The notes below the pieces were generated by a model. That model had not been told where the DNA came from and searched no databases. It saw only the letters and a program-made list of their open reading frames with translations. This document shows, piece after piece, positions 52,738 through 61,686 of a stretch of 64,000 nt of DNA; the stretch's first letter is position 1; each line of letters starts with the position of its first letter. The DNA is from Streptomyces brasiliensis (GTDB lineage: Bacteria > Actinomycetota > Actinomycetes > Streptomycetales > Streptomycetaceae): NCBI RefSeq assembly GCF_014647875.1, contig NZ_BMQA01000003.1:62001-126000 (forward strand). Direction: 5' to 3'. Position numbers and translations under genes: made by a program.

Positions 52738-53064
52738 ATGACCAACGAGATTGTGATCGCGCAGACGACCAGCGACAACGAGGATCAGGCGAAGGCTCTG
52801 GCCCGTGGCGCGGTCGAAAGCAAGTTGGCAGCGGGCGTTCACATTGATGCGCCGATCACAGCCTTCTACTGGTGGAAGGGGAAGGTCGAGACGGCGCACG
52901 AGTGGCGGATCTCGTATATGACTACGACGGACCGTCTCCCTGCACTGGAGGCGTGGCTGCACGAGAAGCACCCGTACGACGTCCCCCAGTGGATCACACT
53001 GCCCGTGACCGGAGGGTCGGAGGCGTATTTGTCCTGGGTTGTTGCGGAAACGGCCCGGGACTGA
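52738..53064 (+). CDS. cutA: CutA1 divalent-cation tolerance protein
   Basis: A 108-residue PII-like trimeric protein: VIAQTTSDNEDQAKALARGA, VESKLAAGVHIDAPITAFYW, WKGKVETAHEWRISYMTT, HPYDVPQWITLPVTGG. All CutA1 landmarks (VESKLAA, FYWWKGK, HPYDVP) are present. AGAGG lies upstream. Linked to copper tolerance in E. coli, but the molecular role is uncertain. Stand-alone gene; first backbone gene right of the island. Confidence 0.93.
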   Translation: MTNEIVIAQTTSDNEDQAKALARGAVESKLAAGVHIDAPITAFYWWKGKVETAHEWRISYMTTTDRLPALEAWLHEKHPYDVPQWITLPVTGGSEAYLSWVVAETARD

Positions 53065-53127
53065 AGAACGACGGGACTACAACGGCGTTCGCGTCCTGAG
53101 TTTGGCCCTGTACCGACGCAAGGGGGT

Positions 53128-54369
53128 TCAGGAGGCGAACTGCCGCAGGTAAACAGCAAGGTCCTTTTCTCTCTCGGGGAGCGACGCTGCGATAGTCGAT
53201 GCGCGCTCCTTGCCCATCGTGTTGGGCTTGGCCTGTGCTGCGGCGGCGAACTGGCTTGACACGTAGACCCCTTGGTCGACGTCACCTCCACGCAGCAGGG
53301 CCGAAGCGAGATCACCGAGAACCACGACGCCTCCGTCCGGGAGTTCGTCTCCGAGGCGGTCGACTGCGGTGTCTGCTGTGGCGGTGAGTTCGGGACGCCC
53401 CAACTGCCCGTATACAGAGAGGGCCAACGAGTCCATGCGGTACGGGGTCACGAACCGGACCCACGCCTGCTCGCTGGTGTGATCTGCGAAGTCGTAGGCG
53501 AAGCGCGCTCGCTCCAACGCCCGGAGCGCCCCCATTTCGTCGCCGACCGCTGCAGCCTCCTCCGCGCATCTGCCGAGAACCCAGGCTGCAGCAGTAGCGT
53601 TTCCGTGGCCTCGCACGTCGTTGGCGGCTTGGGAGAGGAACTCCATCTTCTCCTTTGGCGTCAAAGCGCCGTAGCTGCTGTAGGTCAGGGCCAGGGCTCG
53701 GAGTGGAGGATGCCCGGCAGCCGCCGCGCACTGCGACGTGACTTTGTAGTAGGCGTTGGCTTTGTCGTGCTCCCCCAGGTCCCAGGCCACCCAACCGGCC
53801 AGAGCGGCGGTTTCCCCGGCGGCGATGGTGAGAGCGCCTTCGTGATCACCTGCACGAGGCAGGGCCGCAGTGATCGCGTCAAGATGCGACTCGACCGTTT
53901 TTTGTAGCCGCCGCGCGCTGAGGTTGAGTTCCTGGACGTGCAGTTCAGCGGCTCGGTCGATGAGCGCGGCGGCAGCGGGCGAATCGATCTTGGCCCCCTT
54001 GCTGAGGGCGAAGGCGAGGCGCCCCCAGGGCTCGGCGGCCACGCTCACGCCGATGGTGGCGCTACCCAGGAGCGTGCGACGCTTCACGGCGTCTTGCTCC
54101 TTGCCTGCATCGGCATGCCCCTTTCTCTTCCGAGCGCGGGCGGCCTTGGCCTCTCGCTGTAGTTTCTCGAAGGGGACACCGCAGGCCGCCGCGATGTGGC
54201 CGATCGTGTGGTTGGTAGGAATGTTCTCGAAGTTCTCATAACGGCTGATCTCTCGGCGGGTCATGGTGTCCCGGCCGGAGACAGCGTTGATCGCCTCCGC
54301 CTGCTCCTCCTGAGTCCGGCCCGCCTCCTGCCGAAGCCGGAGGAGCAGGTCTGCGAACGGGTCTGGCAT
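53128..54369 (-). CDS. XRE-family regulator with TPR-like C-terminal domain
   Basis: A 413-residue regulator. N-terminal XRE HTH (FADLLLRLRQEAGRTQEEQA, TMTRREISRYENFENIPTNH), a basic linker (KAARARKRKGHADAG), then helical TPR-like repeats common in Streptomyces XRE/TPR regulators. ATG 54369 has AGAGG 8 nt upstream. An earlier ATG at 54441 also has a good AGAGGGGG site and would add 24 residues across the repeat region. It is divergent from an RsbW-like ATPase gene, and C-run repeats lie between them. Confidence 0.85.
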   Translation of the reverse strand: MPDPFADLLLRLRQEAGRTQEEQAEAINAVSGRDTMTRREISRYENFENIPTNHTIGHIAAACGVPFEKLQREAKAARARKRKGHADAGKEQDAVKRRTLLGSATIGVSVAAEPWGRLAFALSKGAKIDSPAAAALIDRAAELHVQELNLSARRLQKTVESHLDAITAALPRAGDHEGALTIAAGETAALAGWVAWDLGEHDKANAYYKVTSQCAAAAGHPPLRALALTYSSYGALTPKEKMEFLSQAANDVRGHGNATAAAWVLGRCAEEAAAVGDEMGALRALERARFAYDFADHTSEQAWVRFVTPYRMDSLALSVYGQLGRPELTATADTAVDRLGDELPDGGVVVLGDLASALLRGGDVDQGVYVSSQFAAAAQAKPNTMGKERASTIAASLPEREKDLAVYLRQFAS

Positions 54370-54412
54370 GAGTGTGACCTCTGTTGGTGGGCGGAATCCA
54401 ATCATGGCCTCA

Positions 54413-54464
54413 ATTCCCCCCTGTACTTTCCCCCTTGACATATTTTTCCCCCTCTGGATTCCCC
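54413..54464. promoter_or_regulatory. Four short (A/T)TTCCCC repeats in a divergent promoter
   Basis: ATTCCCCCC, TTTCCCCC, TTTTTCCCCC and ATTCCCC, with C-runs starting at about 54416, 54430, 54448 and 54461. They surround a TTGACA at 54435-54440. They lie between the XRE/TPR regulator and the RsbW-like gene and may be its binding sites. Confidence 0.4.
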
Positions 54465-54500
54465 TGGTCGACGGCGTCGCCGCGCGGTGCCATAGCCCAC

Positions 54501-55010
54501 ATGACCAGGCTCCAAGAGGCGGCCCCGCCCGGCGGGGGCATCCGTAGCTGTGCGGATACAGCAGGCGCGTCATGCGTCAGGCCAGTTCAGGAAGATGAGC
54601 CCGTCGCATGGGAGAGGGCAGAGGTACCGGCGGCATCCCATGCCTGTCAGGCGGCCCTTCTCCCCGACCTCGCGAAGGTCGGGGAGATGCGGCGCATAGC
54701 CAGGGCGTTCCTGCGGCGGTGCCGTGTTTCGGAGCCGGTGGCGGGGTTCGTCGTACTGGCCGTTTCGGAGCTGGTCACCAACGCCGTGGTCCACGGTGAG
54801 GGCGAAGTCGTGCTCCGCATCACGGTGGGCGTCGACGTGGTGCGTGTCTCGGTAACCGACCACAACCCGGCGCCCGCTGTGCTCAAGGAAGCCGGACCCG
54901 ACGGTGAATCGGGGCGCGGGATCCGGCTGGTCGATGCGATCTCAGACGCATGGGAGAGCAGCGGCGAGGAGACGTGGTGTGAGTTCCGAGACGCGAGGGC
55001 TGCAGCTTGA
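54501..55010 (+). CDS. RsbW-like ATP-binding protein (anti-sigma/histidine-kinase-like ATPase)
   Basis: A 169-residue protein with the HATPase_c fold: VAGFVVLAVSELVTNAVVHG (N-box), VSVTDHNPAPA (G1-type) and GESGRGIRLVDAIS (G2). Such stand-alone RsbW-like proteins, abundant in Streptomyces, bind sigma factors or anti-sigma antagonists. Start ATG 54501, about 130 bp from the divergent XRE regulator; that pairing is common and may form a regulatory couple. The partner sigma factor is not in the window. Confidence 0.82.
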   Translation: MTRLQEAAPPGGGIRSCADTAGASCVRPVQEDEPVAWERAEVPAASHACQAALLPDLAKVGEMRRIARAFLRRCRVSEPVAGFVVLAVSELVTNAVVHGEGEVVLRITVGVDVVRVSVTDHNPAPAVLKEAGPDGESGRGIRLVDAISDAWESSGEETWCEFRDARAAA

Positions 55011-55072
55011 GCCAGACCTCCAGTTGGTTGCCGACGATGCAAATGGCAAGCCGGGCAGCTCAGTCGCTTCTG

Positions 55073-55573
55073 TCATACAGGGCGCTCCGAGGGCCGTTCG
55101 CCCGCCTTCGCCCAGTAATTCGGTTCGAGCATCTCGCCGGGCCAGGCGGGCTGACGGATCGGGCCACGAGGCCCCATCTGTTCGAAGTACGGTGCCAAGT
55201 CGATCACGGGCGTTCCGTCTACAGCGTCGAGATCGGTGACCAACAGGTCCCGCCCCTCGACCTTGAGCAGCCGCGGGTAGCTGATCGCCAGTTGATTGGG
55301 ACGCCGATGGTTGCGGTGGACGAAAGTACCGGTCGACGGCCAGTCCGGATTCCCGCGGGGGCTGCGTGCGTGGAGCTGGACGTCTTCCGGTCGCGCCAGG
55401 TGGAAGAGCCAGGTCACCGTCAGATGGGAAAACTCTTCGATTCCCTGCAGCGTCTCAAGGGGGTACGCCTCGTTGAGTCGGATGACCGACTCGACTCCGC
55501 CCTGGTAATCGTCCTGAACGCGGGTGTGGCCCCCGACCACCGTTGCGATCGATTCGACCTCGTACGTTGCCAT
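55073..55573 (-). CDS. TrmO/TsaA-family SAM-dependent methyltransferase-like protein
   Basis: A 166-residue protein of the UPF0066/TrmO family: VESIATVVGGHTRVQDDYQG, GVESVIRLNEAYPLETLQGI, EEFSHLTVTWLFHLARPEDV, HARSPRGNPDWPSTGTFVHR, RRPNQLAISYPRLLKVEGRD, DAVDGTPVIDLAPY. Family members methylate tRNA threonylcarbamoyl-adenosine (N6) using SAM. This short stand-alone form lacks the C-terminal TrmO extension, so it may act on another substrate. AGAGGAA precedes ATG 55573. Neighbouring genes give no further clue. Confidence 0.85.
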   Translation of the reverse strand: MATYEVESIATVVGGHTRVQDDYQGGVESVIRLNEAYPLETLQGIEEFSHLTVTWLFHLARPEDVQLHARSPRGNPDWPSTGTFVHRNHRRPNQLAISYPRLLKVEGRDLLVTDLDAVDGTPVIDLAPYFEQMGPRGPIRQPAWPGEMLEPNYWAKAGERPSERPV

Positions 55574-55645
55574 CGGCGCTCGTTCCTCTCTAACGGGGTC
55601 GCGTGTTCAGCATCTGCCGTCAATAGCTGCGGACGTGCCCGGTGG

Positions 55646-57034
55646 TTAGCCTATGGCGCGCAGCATTTCCCGCGCCCGGCGGTCCAGTTCGGCGACGTGG
55701 CGGCCACCACGTTGCCGCACAGGCGAGAGGTCGCTCTGCATGCGGACGATGACGTCGCGGGCGCGGCCGGACTGGACGCCAGCCATGGCGTACAGTGCTT
55801 GTCCCCAGGTACCACATGCCTCATCGAGGCGTCCCTGCTGGACCTGGACAGCACCGAGGTAGCCGAGCGTCACACTGTGGGTACGGGCATACTGCTGCCG
55901 CCGGCGGGTGGCGACGCTGCGCTGGAAATGCAACTCCGCGTCGAGAGGATTTCCCAGGTCCCGCAAGGCACACGCAGTCTCGTGGGCGAGGGAGGCTTCC
56001 TGGAAAAAGCTGACGCGGTCGGGGGCATCCTCGTTATCGGTACGTGCGAGGTCCCTCTCCGCGCGACTGATGGCCGCGAGAGTGCCGCGGCGGTCGCCGC
56101 CGGCGGCCAGGGCGCGGGCATGGACTACCGCGAGCAGGGCCTTCTCCCGCGAGCTGGCCTGGCCGTAGTGGGTGCGGGACATGGAGGCGTCGGCCAGGTC
56201 GAGCGCTCTGCGTGGGTGCCCGAGGTCGACTGCTTGATGGGCGAGGGCACGCAGGATGTGGCCGCCCAGCGGTCCGTCTGCGGCTTCGGCCGCAATGCGT
56301 GCGGCGAGGGTGAGGTAGCGCTGGGCGGTCCGATGCTCGGAGGCGTCGAAGGCCATCCAGCCGGCGAGGTAGGTCATCTCTGCCACGGCCGAGTACGTAT
56401 CCCGGCGGTGCTGTTCCGTTCGGAACCTGCTGCCCAGGAGCGGCACCGCTTCGTCGCGAAGATGGCCGGCCAGGGCCGAGCGCCCCGAGGCTCCACCGCG
56501 CTGCTGGTCCCTCGCGGAGTAGAAGGTGGTCAGTTTGCGGACATCGTCGATGTCAGCCTGAGTCACCAGCCGGGAGGAGACTGCAGGGCGCGAGGCCGCC
56601 GCGGCCGGGGCGGCTGCCCACCATGGAGCGGCAGGCAGGACGAGGCCGGCGGCCGAGTACGCGGTGGTAGCCAACAGCTTGCGTCGGTGCATATCCAGAT
56701 CGTCGCTTCCCAGCTCGGCCAGCACGGTCAGAGGGTCGACGCTCCAGTCAGAACTACTGTCAGTGGATCCTGTCGGCCCATCTTCCAGTCCGAGGTCAGC
56801 GAGGGTGAGGCGTCGGCCGAGCCTGCGGGACAGCGTCTCACGCAGGATATGAGGCGCTCGTCCACTGGGCTTCGTGCCCTGGACCCACATGGCGATGTGG
56901 GAGCGGGAAATGGCCTCCAGTTCGCGTACACCGCTCTCCGCGGCAACGCGAGCGACCGCGGCGGCTGCTTGGGGCTGGGACCAGCCCGCTTCGCGCAGGA
57001 GCGCGGCAAGGGCGACGTTTCTCTCACGGGCCAT
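55646..57034 (-). CDS. DNA-binding regulator with TPR-like C-terminal region
   Basis: A 462-residue protein. N-terminal HTH-like region (NVALAALLREAGWSQPQAAA, ELEAISRSHIAMWVQGTKPS), a Ser/Asp-rich linker and an Ala-rich segment (LLATTAYSAAGLVLPAAPWW) that may be a hydrophobic patch, then tetratricopeptide-like repeats (YLTLAARIAAEAADG, RALDLADASMSRTHYGQASS, ALLAVVHARALAAGG). ATG 57034 follows GAGGGG. This is the typical Streptomyces regulator paired with small ATPase or DUF genes. Target unknown; divergent from the DUF6415 gene. Confidence 0.82.
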   Translation of the reverse strand: MARERNVALAALLREAGWSQPQAAAAVARVAAESGVRELEAISRSHIAMWVQGTKPSGRAPHILRETLSRRLGRRLTLADLGLEDGPTGSTDSSSDWSVDPLTVLAELGSDDLDMHRRKLLATTAYSAAGLVLPAAPWWAAAPAAAASRPAVSSRLVTQADIDDVRKLTTFYSARDQQRGGASGRSALAGHLRDEAVPLLGSRFRTEQHRRDTYSAVAEMTYLAGWMAFDASEHRTAQRYLTLAARIAAEAADGPLGGHILRALAHQAVDLGHPRRALDLADASMSRTHYGQASSREKALLAVVHARALAAGGDRRGTLAAISRAERDLARTDNEDAPDRVSFFQEASLAHETACALRDLGNPLDAELHFQRSVATRRRQQYARTHSVTLGYLGAVQVQQGRLDEACGTWGQALYAMAGVQSGRARDVIVRMQSDLSPVRQRGGRHVAELDRRAREMLRAIG

Positions 57035-57223
57035 GTACTGCCCCTCGGTTCCGAAATGATCTTTGACGCCTTTGACGGCCTTGAGGGCCGCGTAGGCATA
57101 CCCCCTGACAGGGATTCGCGGTTCGCTCAACGTAGCCGCAGGATCACTCACCTTGCACGTCAGTTGCCTGCGGTGCACAGCGTTCCTCGCTCAAGTTGGC
57201 TTGATTCACCTAGGAGTTGCGTC

Positions 57224-57715
57224 ATGCGTCCCTCGCTGGCCCTTCGCCGGGCGTGCCAACTCAGTGATCAGGGAAGGAGAAGCCACGCCCATGGTGAGCC
57301 CATCCTGCGACGGGACCCGGCGGCCTCGGCGACGGAAACGGTGGCGCTCGTGCTGGGCGAGGACTCGCCGTTACCCGATACTGCCGCCGACGTGGAGGAC
57401 CTCGCACTGCGGCTGCGAGGACACGTCAGCCAGCTCGGAGCTCTGACGCCTTCGCAAGAGCCAGCCCTGCTCCGTGCGCAGCAGCTCTGTTCGGGCGGCC
57501 TCCCCGATGGCTACATGCCCAGCAGGGTTCATCTGGTCAGGCTGGCCGAGGCGACCCAAGACCTTATCGCTGCCGTGCAGGCCCACGACGTGGCCCCTGC
57601 GAAGTCGGTCCAGAGACGGCGCTGGTGGAAGCCGCCGATCAACGTGCTGCGCGGCGCGGTCTTCGCTCTCGCCCTCGCGTGCGTGGTTCTGGCCGCGTCG
57701 GTGCCCCGGACATGA
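57224..57715 (+). CDS. DUF6415 family protein with C-terminal membrane helix
   Basis: A 163-residue protein; AGGAG 6 nt before ATG 57224. The core TVALVLGEDSPLPDTAADVE, DLALRLRGHVSQLGALTPSQ and GLPDGYMPSRVHLVRLAEAT is the DUF6415 pattern. It ends in one membrane helix (GAVFALALACVVLAASVP). Annotated in databases as a natural-product-related family, but without known function. It overlaps the next small gene by ATGA, making it the first gene of the conservon operon. Confidence 0.72.
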   Translation: MRPSLALRRACQLSDQGRRSHAHGEPILRRDPAASATETVALVLGEDSPLPDTAADVEDLALRLRGHVSQLGALTPSQEPALLRAQQLCSGGLPDGYMPSRVHLVRLAEATQDLIAAVQAHDVAPAKSVQRRRWWKPPINVLRGAVFALALACVVLAASVPRT

Positions 57716-57822
57716 CCGCCGCCGAGGCAGTTCTGATCGCGCTGATTCTCGGTCCCATGGCGTGGCTGGCTCTTCGCAGCACGCCTAGCCACCCCCACCC
57801 TGACGAGGATTCCCATGCCTGA
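57712..57822 (+). CDS. Single-helix membrane peptide, 36 residues
   Basis: ATG 57712 overlaps the DUF6415 stop, and its own stop (57822) overlaps the kinase ATG at 57815. Sequence MTAAEAVLIALILGPMAWLA is one predicted membrane helix followed by a polar tail SHPHPDEDSHA. The double overlap strongly argues that it is translated. No family known; it may help anchor the conservon complex. Confidence 0.6.
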   Translation: MTAAEAVLIALILGPMAWLALRSTPSHPHPDEDSHA

Positions 57823-59332
57823 CAGCGCCTTTGCGGCAGGGCCGGCCGCCACCGGCCACCGCCGACGGCGGCCTCCGATCGACGCGTTCACGCTGCACCA
57901 TGTACACCGCGCCGTCGCACTGCCCCTAGTGCTCCTTGCCGCACTGCTGGGTGCCGCCTTCATCCTCTGGTCGGTGCCCGTGGTGGGCCCCGGCTGGCTC
58001 CTCGCCGGCCTCGTCTGCGGACTGGCGGGGGTCGCCACGCTGGCGGCCCGCGGAGCGCGAACGGCTGCAGGGGCCGTGCAGGCGGCTGCGGAGCATGCCC
58101 AGGCAGCGGCACTGGCAGCGATCGCAGGAGCAGCGGCGGCCGTCGAAAAGTCGGTGCAGTGGTCGGCAGACGAGCTGTGCCGCGGGGGACGGCCGCCGCT
58201 GCCGGACCTGCAGGTGCCACCATCGGCCAATCCGAACGCCGAGATCAACAAGGCATTGAGTGGCGTCCAGGTGCAGGTCATCGCGTCGCTGATACGGGTG
58301 CACGACGAGTCCCAGTCCGTCGTCCTCCTGGAAGTGCTGCGTCGCCTGGCCATGCGCGAGCACGCGCTGGTCGGCAAGGCGCTTGAGGCACTGAGCCAGC
58401 TGGAGATGCTGACCGACGACCCGGAGCTGCTCGCCAAGATCTTCGAGATCGATCACCTCGTGACGCGGATGCGTCGTCAGGTCGAGAGCACAGCGGTGCT
58501 GGGCGGGCAGTCCCTGCGCAGCGTGCGTCGGCCCGTTCCCGTCAAGAGCGTGCTGCGCGGCGCCGTCTCCGAGGTCGTGCAGTATCCGCGGGTGGCGGTT
58601 GCGGCCGGGTCCGTGGGCGCGGAGCTGGGCCTTCCCGGCCATGTGGGTCCGGACCTGACGCACCTGCTGGCTGAGCTGATCGAGAACGCCTGTGAGTGTT
58701 CCGATCCGGCTACGAAGGTGATGGTGCGTGCGCAGCGGGTGGCGAACGGGCTGGCGGTCGAGGTCGAGGACCGGGCCATCCCCATGCATCCGCAGACGCG
58801 GGCGCAGATGAACCACCTGCTCCAGGCCCCCGACGAGGTCGACGTCAGCGGCCAGGTGCGAGCGGGGCAGCTCGGCTTACTGGTCGCCGCGAAGATCGCC
58901 CAGTCGCACGGGCTGTCCGTTCTCCTGCAGGAGAACGTGACGGGAGGTACCACCGCCCTGGTGGTCATCCCGGCACGGCTCCTAGTAGCGATTCCCTCCG
59001 TCGACGATGCGAGCGCGCTGCCCCAGGACGCCCGCCCCTTGGCGCCGCAACCGCAGCAGGTTGCCGCGACTCCAGCCGCCCCGAGGCCGGGGCAGGTCCC
59101 ACGCCCCGGTACCGCAGGGGCGCCGGAAGCCGCACAGCCAGGTCACTCTGCTGATGCGCCCGCCCTTCCCACGCGTAGACGCCAGGCCGGCACGTTCCAT
59201 CCGCCACACGTGCGGGAGCAAGCCCCCGTGACCGCGGCAACGCCAGGGCTCGCAGCCGCCTTCCGCACCGCCATCCAGGCCGGCGGGCAAGCCGGTTCTC
59301 CCACCGCTTCGACAGAGCACCCCAGTCCCTGA
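57815..59332 (+). CDS. cvnA: Conservon sensor histidine kinase-like ATPase (CvnA type)
   Basis: A 505-residue membrane protein. Two N-terminal membrane helices (VALPLVLLAALLGAAFILWS; GWLLAGLVCGLAGVATLA), a helical linker, a DHp-like dimerisation region (KIFEIDHLVTRMRRQVESTA), HATPase_c with N-box LAELIENACECSDP and GQLGLLVAAKIA, then a Pro/Ala-rich tail. It lacks most extracellular sensing sequence. In conservons this protein recruits the roadblock, DUF742 and GTPase products to the membrane in a GPCR-like signalling complex. The four genes follow in canonical order. Confidence 0.9.
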   Translation: MPDSAFAAGPAATGHRRRRPPIDAFTLHHVHRAVALPLVLLAALLGAAFILWSVPVVGPGWLLAGLVCGLAGVATLAARGARTAAGAVQAAAEHAQAAALAAIAGAAAAVEKSVQWSADELCRGGRPPLPDLQVPPSANPNAEINKALSGVQVQVIASLIRVHDESQSVVLLEVLRRLAMREHALVGKALEALSQLEMLTDDPELLAKIFEIDHLVTRMRRQVESTAVLGGQSLRSVRRPVPVKSVLRGAVSEVVQYPRVAVAAGSVGAELGLPGHVGPDLTHLLAELIENACECSDPATKVMVRAQRVANGLAVEVEDRAIPMHPQTRAQMNHLLQAPDEVDVSGQVRAGQLGLLVAAKIAQSHGLSVLLQENVTGGTTALVVIPARLLVAIPSVDDASALPQDARPLAPQPQQVAATPAAPRPGQVPRPGTAGAPEAAQPGHSADAPALPTRRRQAGTFHPPHVREQAPVTAATPGLAAAFRTAIQAGGQAGSPTASTEHPSP

Positions 59333-59401
59333 ACCTCGTCCCTCCACGTTCCCGGTGGCCGTTACATCCGCTGGCCCTTCCCCCCTTCTGGAGCGATCCC
59401 T

Positions 59402-59917
59402 ATGAGCACCCACCCCGCGATGAACAACGTGACCGGCGACGCACCCGCAACCGAGACAACGGCAAGCGGACAGCGGGACAACATGGCGTGGCTGCTGCGG
59501 CAGTTCGCCTCCGACACGACGGGCGTCACGCACGCCGTCCTGCTCTCGCGGGACGGACTACGGCTGCTGGACAGCGACGTCGACAAGGACTGGGCGGACG
59601 AACTGTCGGCCGCTATCAGCGGAGTGGCCTCACTCGCGGCGAACATCACCGGTCCCACCCACAAGAAGAGGCCGGCGAGGCAGGTCGTCATTGAGCGAGA
59701 CGACTGTCTGATCTTCGTCCAGAGCTCCGGTCGCAGCGCGGCCTTCGAGGGCCATCCCGGCAACGAACGGGGCGTGGTGGACACGGTCCTCGCGGTGATC
59801 GCGACCACGGACGCCGATGCCGGCACCGTCGGGTTCGAGATGGGGCGCCTGGTGCAGAAGTTCGCCCCCTACATGCAGATTCCCGTCCGCGTCGGCACGG
59901 GTGATGAGGTCCGGTGA
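59402..59917 (+). CDS. cvnB: Roadblock/LC7 domain protein (CvnB type)
   Basis: A 171-residue roadblock/LC7 protein: MAWLLRQFASDTTGVTHAVL, LSRDGLRLLDSDVDKDWADE, LSAAISGVASLAANITGPTH. Roadblock proteins bind and regulate small GTPases; here the partner is CvnD. Its TGA overlaps the GTG of the DUF742 gene (GTGA). Slightly longer than usual at the N-terminus. Confidence 0.92.
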   Translation: MSTHPAMNNVTGDAPATETTASGQRDNMAWLLRQFASDTTGVTHAVLLSRDGLRLLDSDVDKDWADELSAAISGVASLAANITGPTHKKRPARQVVIERDDCLIFVQSSGRSAAFEGHPGNERGVVDTVLAVIATTDADAGTVGFEMGRLVQKFAPYMQIPVRVGTGDEVR

Positions 59918-60318
59918 CCGTACACGGCAGCGCGGCCGAGGATTCGACGTTCGTGCGGACCTACACCCTGACGCGCGGTCGCACCCGGCCACGGCATCTG
60001 CTCGGCCTGGACACGGTGCTGGATGCCGGACCCGGGCGGCCCGGCCCGGGCCAGGCCGAGGAATGCGCAGAGATCCTCGCCCTGTGCCGGGAGCACCGGC
60101 GTTCGGTGACCGAGCTGGCGGGCCGACTCGGCCGTCCCGTAACCGCCGTCAAGATCCTCATCTCCGACCTCCTGGACGCCGACGCCCTGGTCGTCCCTGT
60201 CACCGCCTATGCCGCGTCCGACGCGCATGCACGTCCCTCTGCACAACTGCTGGCGGCCCTGTCTGCCGGCCTGAAGAGGAAGTGGCCCGATGCCATCGCC
60301 TACCCCCAGGCCGGGTGA
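59914..60318 (+). CDS. cvnC: DUF742 protein (CvnC type)
   Basis: A 134-residue DUF742 protein: FVRTYTLTRGRTRPRHLLGL, DTVLDAGPG, CREHRRSVTELAGRLGRPVT, AVKILISDLLDADALVV. DUF742 adopts a winged-helix fold and is found only in conservons. It overlaps the GTPase gene by 29 nt. Confidence 0.92.
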   Translation: MTVHGSAAEDSTFVRTYTLTRGRTRPRHLLGLDTVLDAGPGRPGPGQAEECAEILALCREHRRSVTELAGRLGRPVTAVKILISDLLDADALVVPVTAYAASDAHARPSAQLLAALSAGLKRKWPDAIAYPQAG

Positions 60319-60958
60319 CCCGGCCGTGGTACTGCGGCCGTCGTCGCGCCCGTGTACCGGTGCACCGACCGTGCTGAAGGTCGTGATCGCTGGCGGTTTC
60401 GGCGCGGGCAAGACCACCGCCGTGGGTGCCGTCAGTGAGATCACGCCGCTGAGCACGGAGGAGTACCTGACCGAGGTGAGCGCGGACGTGGACAGCCTGG
60501 CGGGCGTCGAGGCCAAGCAGACCACCACGGTCGCCTTCGACTTCGGTCGCCTCCACCTGCCCGACGCGCCCGTGCCCCTGGAATTGTTCCTGTTCGGCAC
60601 GCCCGGCCAGGACCGGTTCGTCGACCTCTGGTACGACCTTTGTCGCGGAGCCGTCGGCGCGGTCGTCCTGGTCGACACCCGCCGCCTGGAAAGCAGCTTC
60701 ACCCCCGTCGGTTTCTTCGAGGACATCGGCCTGCCCTTCGTCGTCGCGGTGAACCAGTTCGACGGAGCACATCGTTACCACCCCGAAGAGGTCCGCACCG
60801 CCCTCGAACTGCCCGCCTCTGTGCCGGTGGTCACCTGCGACGCTCGCGATCCGAACCACGTCGCTGGCGTCCTGCTGACCCTCGTTGGCCACGCCTTGAA
60901 GAGCGCATCGGCAAGCCCCGCTCGCCCCGCATCCACTACCACCTTTCAGGACGCCTGA
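60290..60958 (+). CDS. cvnD: Conservon small GTPase/ATP-GTP-binding protein (CvnD type)
   Basis: A 222-residue Ras-like GTPase: G1 AGGFGAGKTTAVGAVSE, switch segment LSTEEYLTE, G3-like FLFGTPGQDRFVDLW, G4-like VAVNQFDGA. The N-terminal 28 residues overlap cvnC coding sequence. It is the output module of the conservon and interacts with the roadblock protein. Its TGA overlaps the start of the GAF gene (TGATG). Confidence 0.92.
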   Translation: MPSPTPRPGDPAVVLRPSSRPCTGAPTVLKVVIAGGFGAGKTTAVGAVSEITPLSTEEYLTEVSADVDSLAGVEAKQTTTVAFDFGRLHLPDAPVPLELFLFGTPGQDRFVDLWYDLCRGAVGAVVLVDTRRLESSFTPVGFFEDIGLPFVVAVNQFDGAHRYHPEEVRTALELPASVPVVTCDARDPNHVAGVLLTLVGHALKSASASPARPASTTTFQDA

Positions 60959-61599
60959 TGTCGTATCAGCCCAACGATCCCTACCGCGCGCGGCAGACCG
61001 CCCCCCTCACGCAGTCGCTGCCGCGACGCACCATGCGGGAGGTCACCCATGGGCCATCCCTCCCCGCCGGCGCCGCCGTCCCCGTCCCGCAGGCCCAGCA
61101 GGCGAGCGAGCTGGCGCAGCGGTACGAGCTGCTGGATCGCCTAGGCGTGCCCACCGCTGCCAGCGAGGACTTCGACGAACTGGCCCGCGACATGGCAACA
61201 CAAGCCGGGTTCCTGTACGGCTTCGTCAACCTCTTCCTGGAGGAGCAGACCTTCGTCGGGCTGCACCAGCCGTCCGCGGACAGCGGGTACGTCATCGTCG
61301 GCCGCACCATGAGCCGCGACCACGGCTGGTGCCCGGAGGTCATGGCCCGCAAGAAGGCCCTTCCGCTGCACGACGTGCACGCCAGCCCGCGCTTCAGCGG
61401 CAACCCCGTGGTCGACGCGGTCGGGATCCGCTCCTACTTCGGTGCCCCGCTCATCCACGACAGCGGCACCGTGCTGGGCACGGTGTGCGTCATCGACCCC
61501 GAGAAGCGGCCCCTGAGCGAGGCCCGACGGCTGAGAGACATCGTCATCAACGCCGGCGTCCGGGTGATGGACCACATCGCCCGCGCGCCCGTCCGCTAG
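60958..61599 (+). CDS. GAF-domain protein
   Basis: A 213-residue protein with one GAF domain (residues about 55-205): DFDELARDMATQAGFLYGFV, NLFLEEQTFVGLHQPSADSG, MSRDHGWCPEVMARKKALPL, SYFGAPLIHDSGTVLGTVCV. It has no output domain. Its ATG overlaps the CvnD stop, so it is a fifth conservon gene and may be the sensor or effector of this conservon. The Cys in GWC is a position that binds chromophore or haem in some GAF proteins; that role is not shown here. Confidence 0.87.
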   Translation: MSYQPNDPYRARQTAPLTQSLPRRTMREVTHGPSLPAGAAVPVPQAQQASELAQRYELLDRLGVPTAASEDFDELARDMATQAGFLYGFVNLFLEEQTFVGLHQPSADSGYVIVGRTMSRDHGWCPEVMARKKALPLHDVHASPRFSGNPVVDAVGIRSYFGAPLIHDSGTVLGTVCVIDPEKRPLSEARRLRDIVINAGVRVMDHIARAPVR

Positions 61600-61686
61600 T
61601 CCGTTGCACGACCCCCCACCCGGGAGCCGCAGGCGATCCCCGGCCGCTCCACCGTGCGACCTTCATCCAGGGAGAGGGAGAGGACC

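Noticed and set aside
55007..57178. Very long plus-strand open frame running through the TrmO-like and TPR regulator genes into DUF6415
   Set aside because: Only the last part (from 57224) is a real gene; the rest is antisense to two recognised minus-strand genes.
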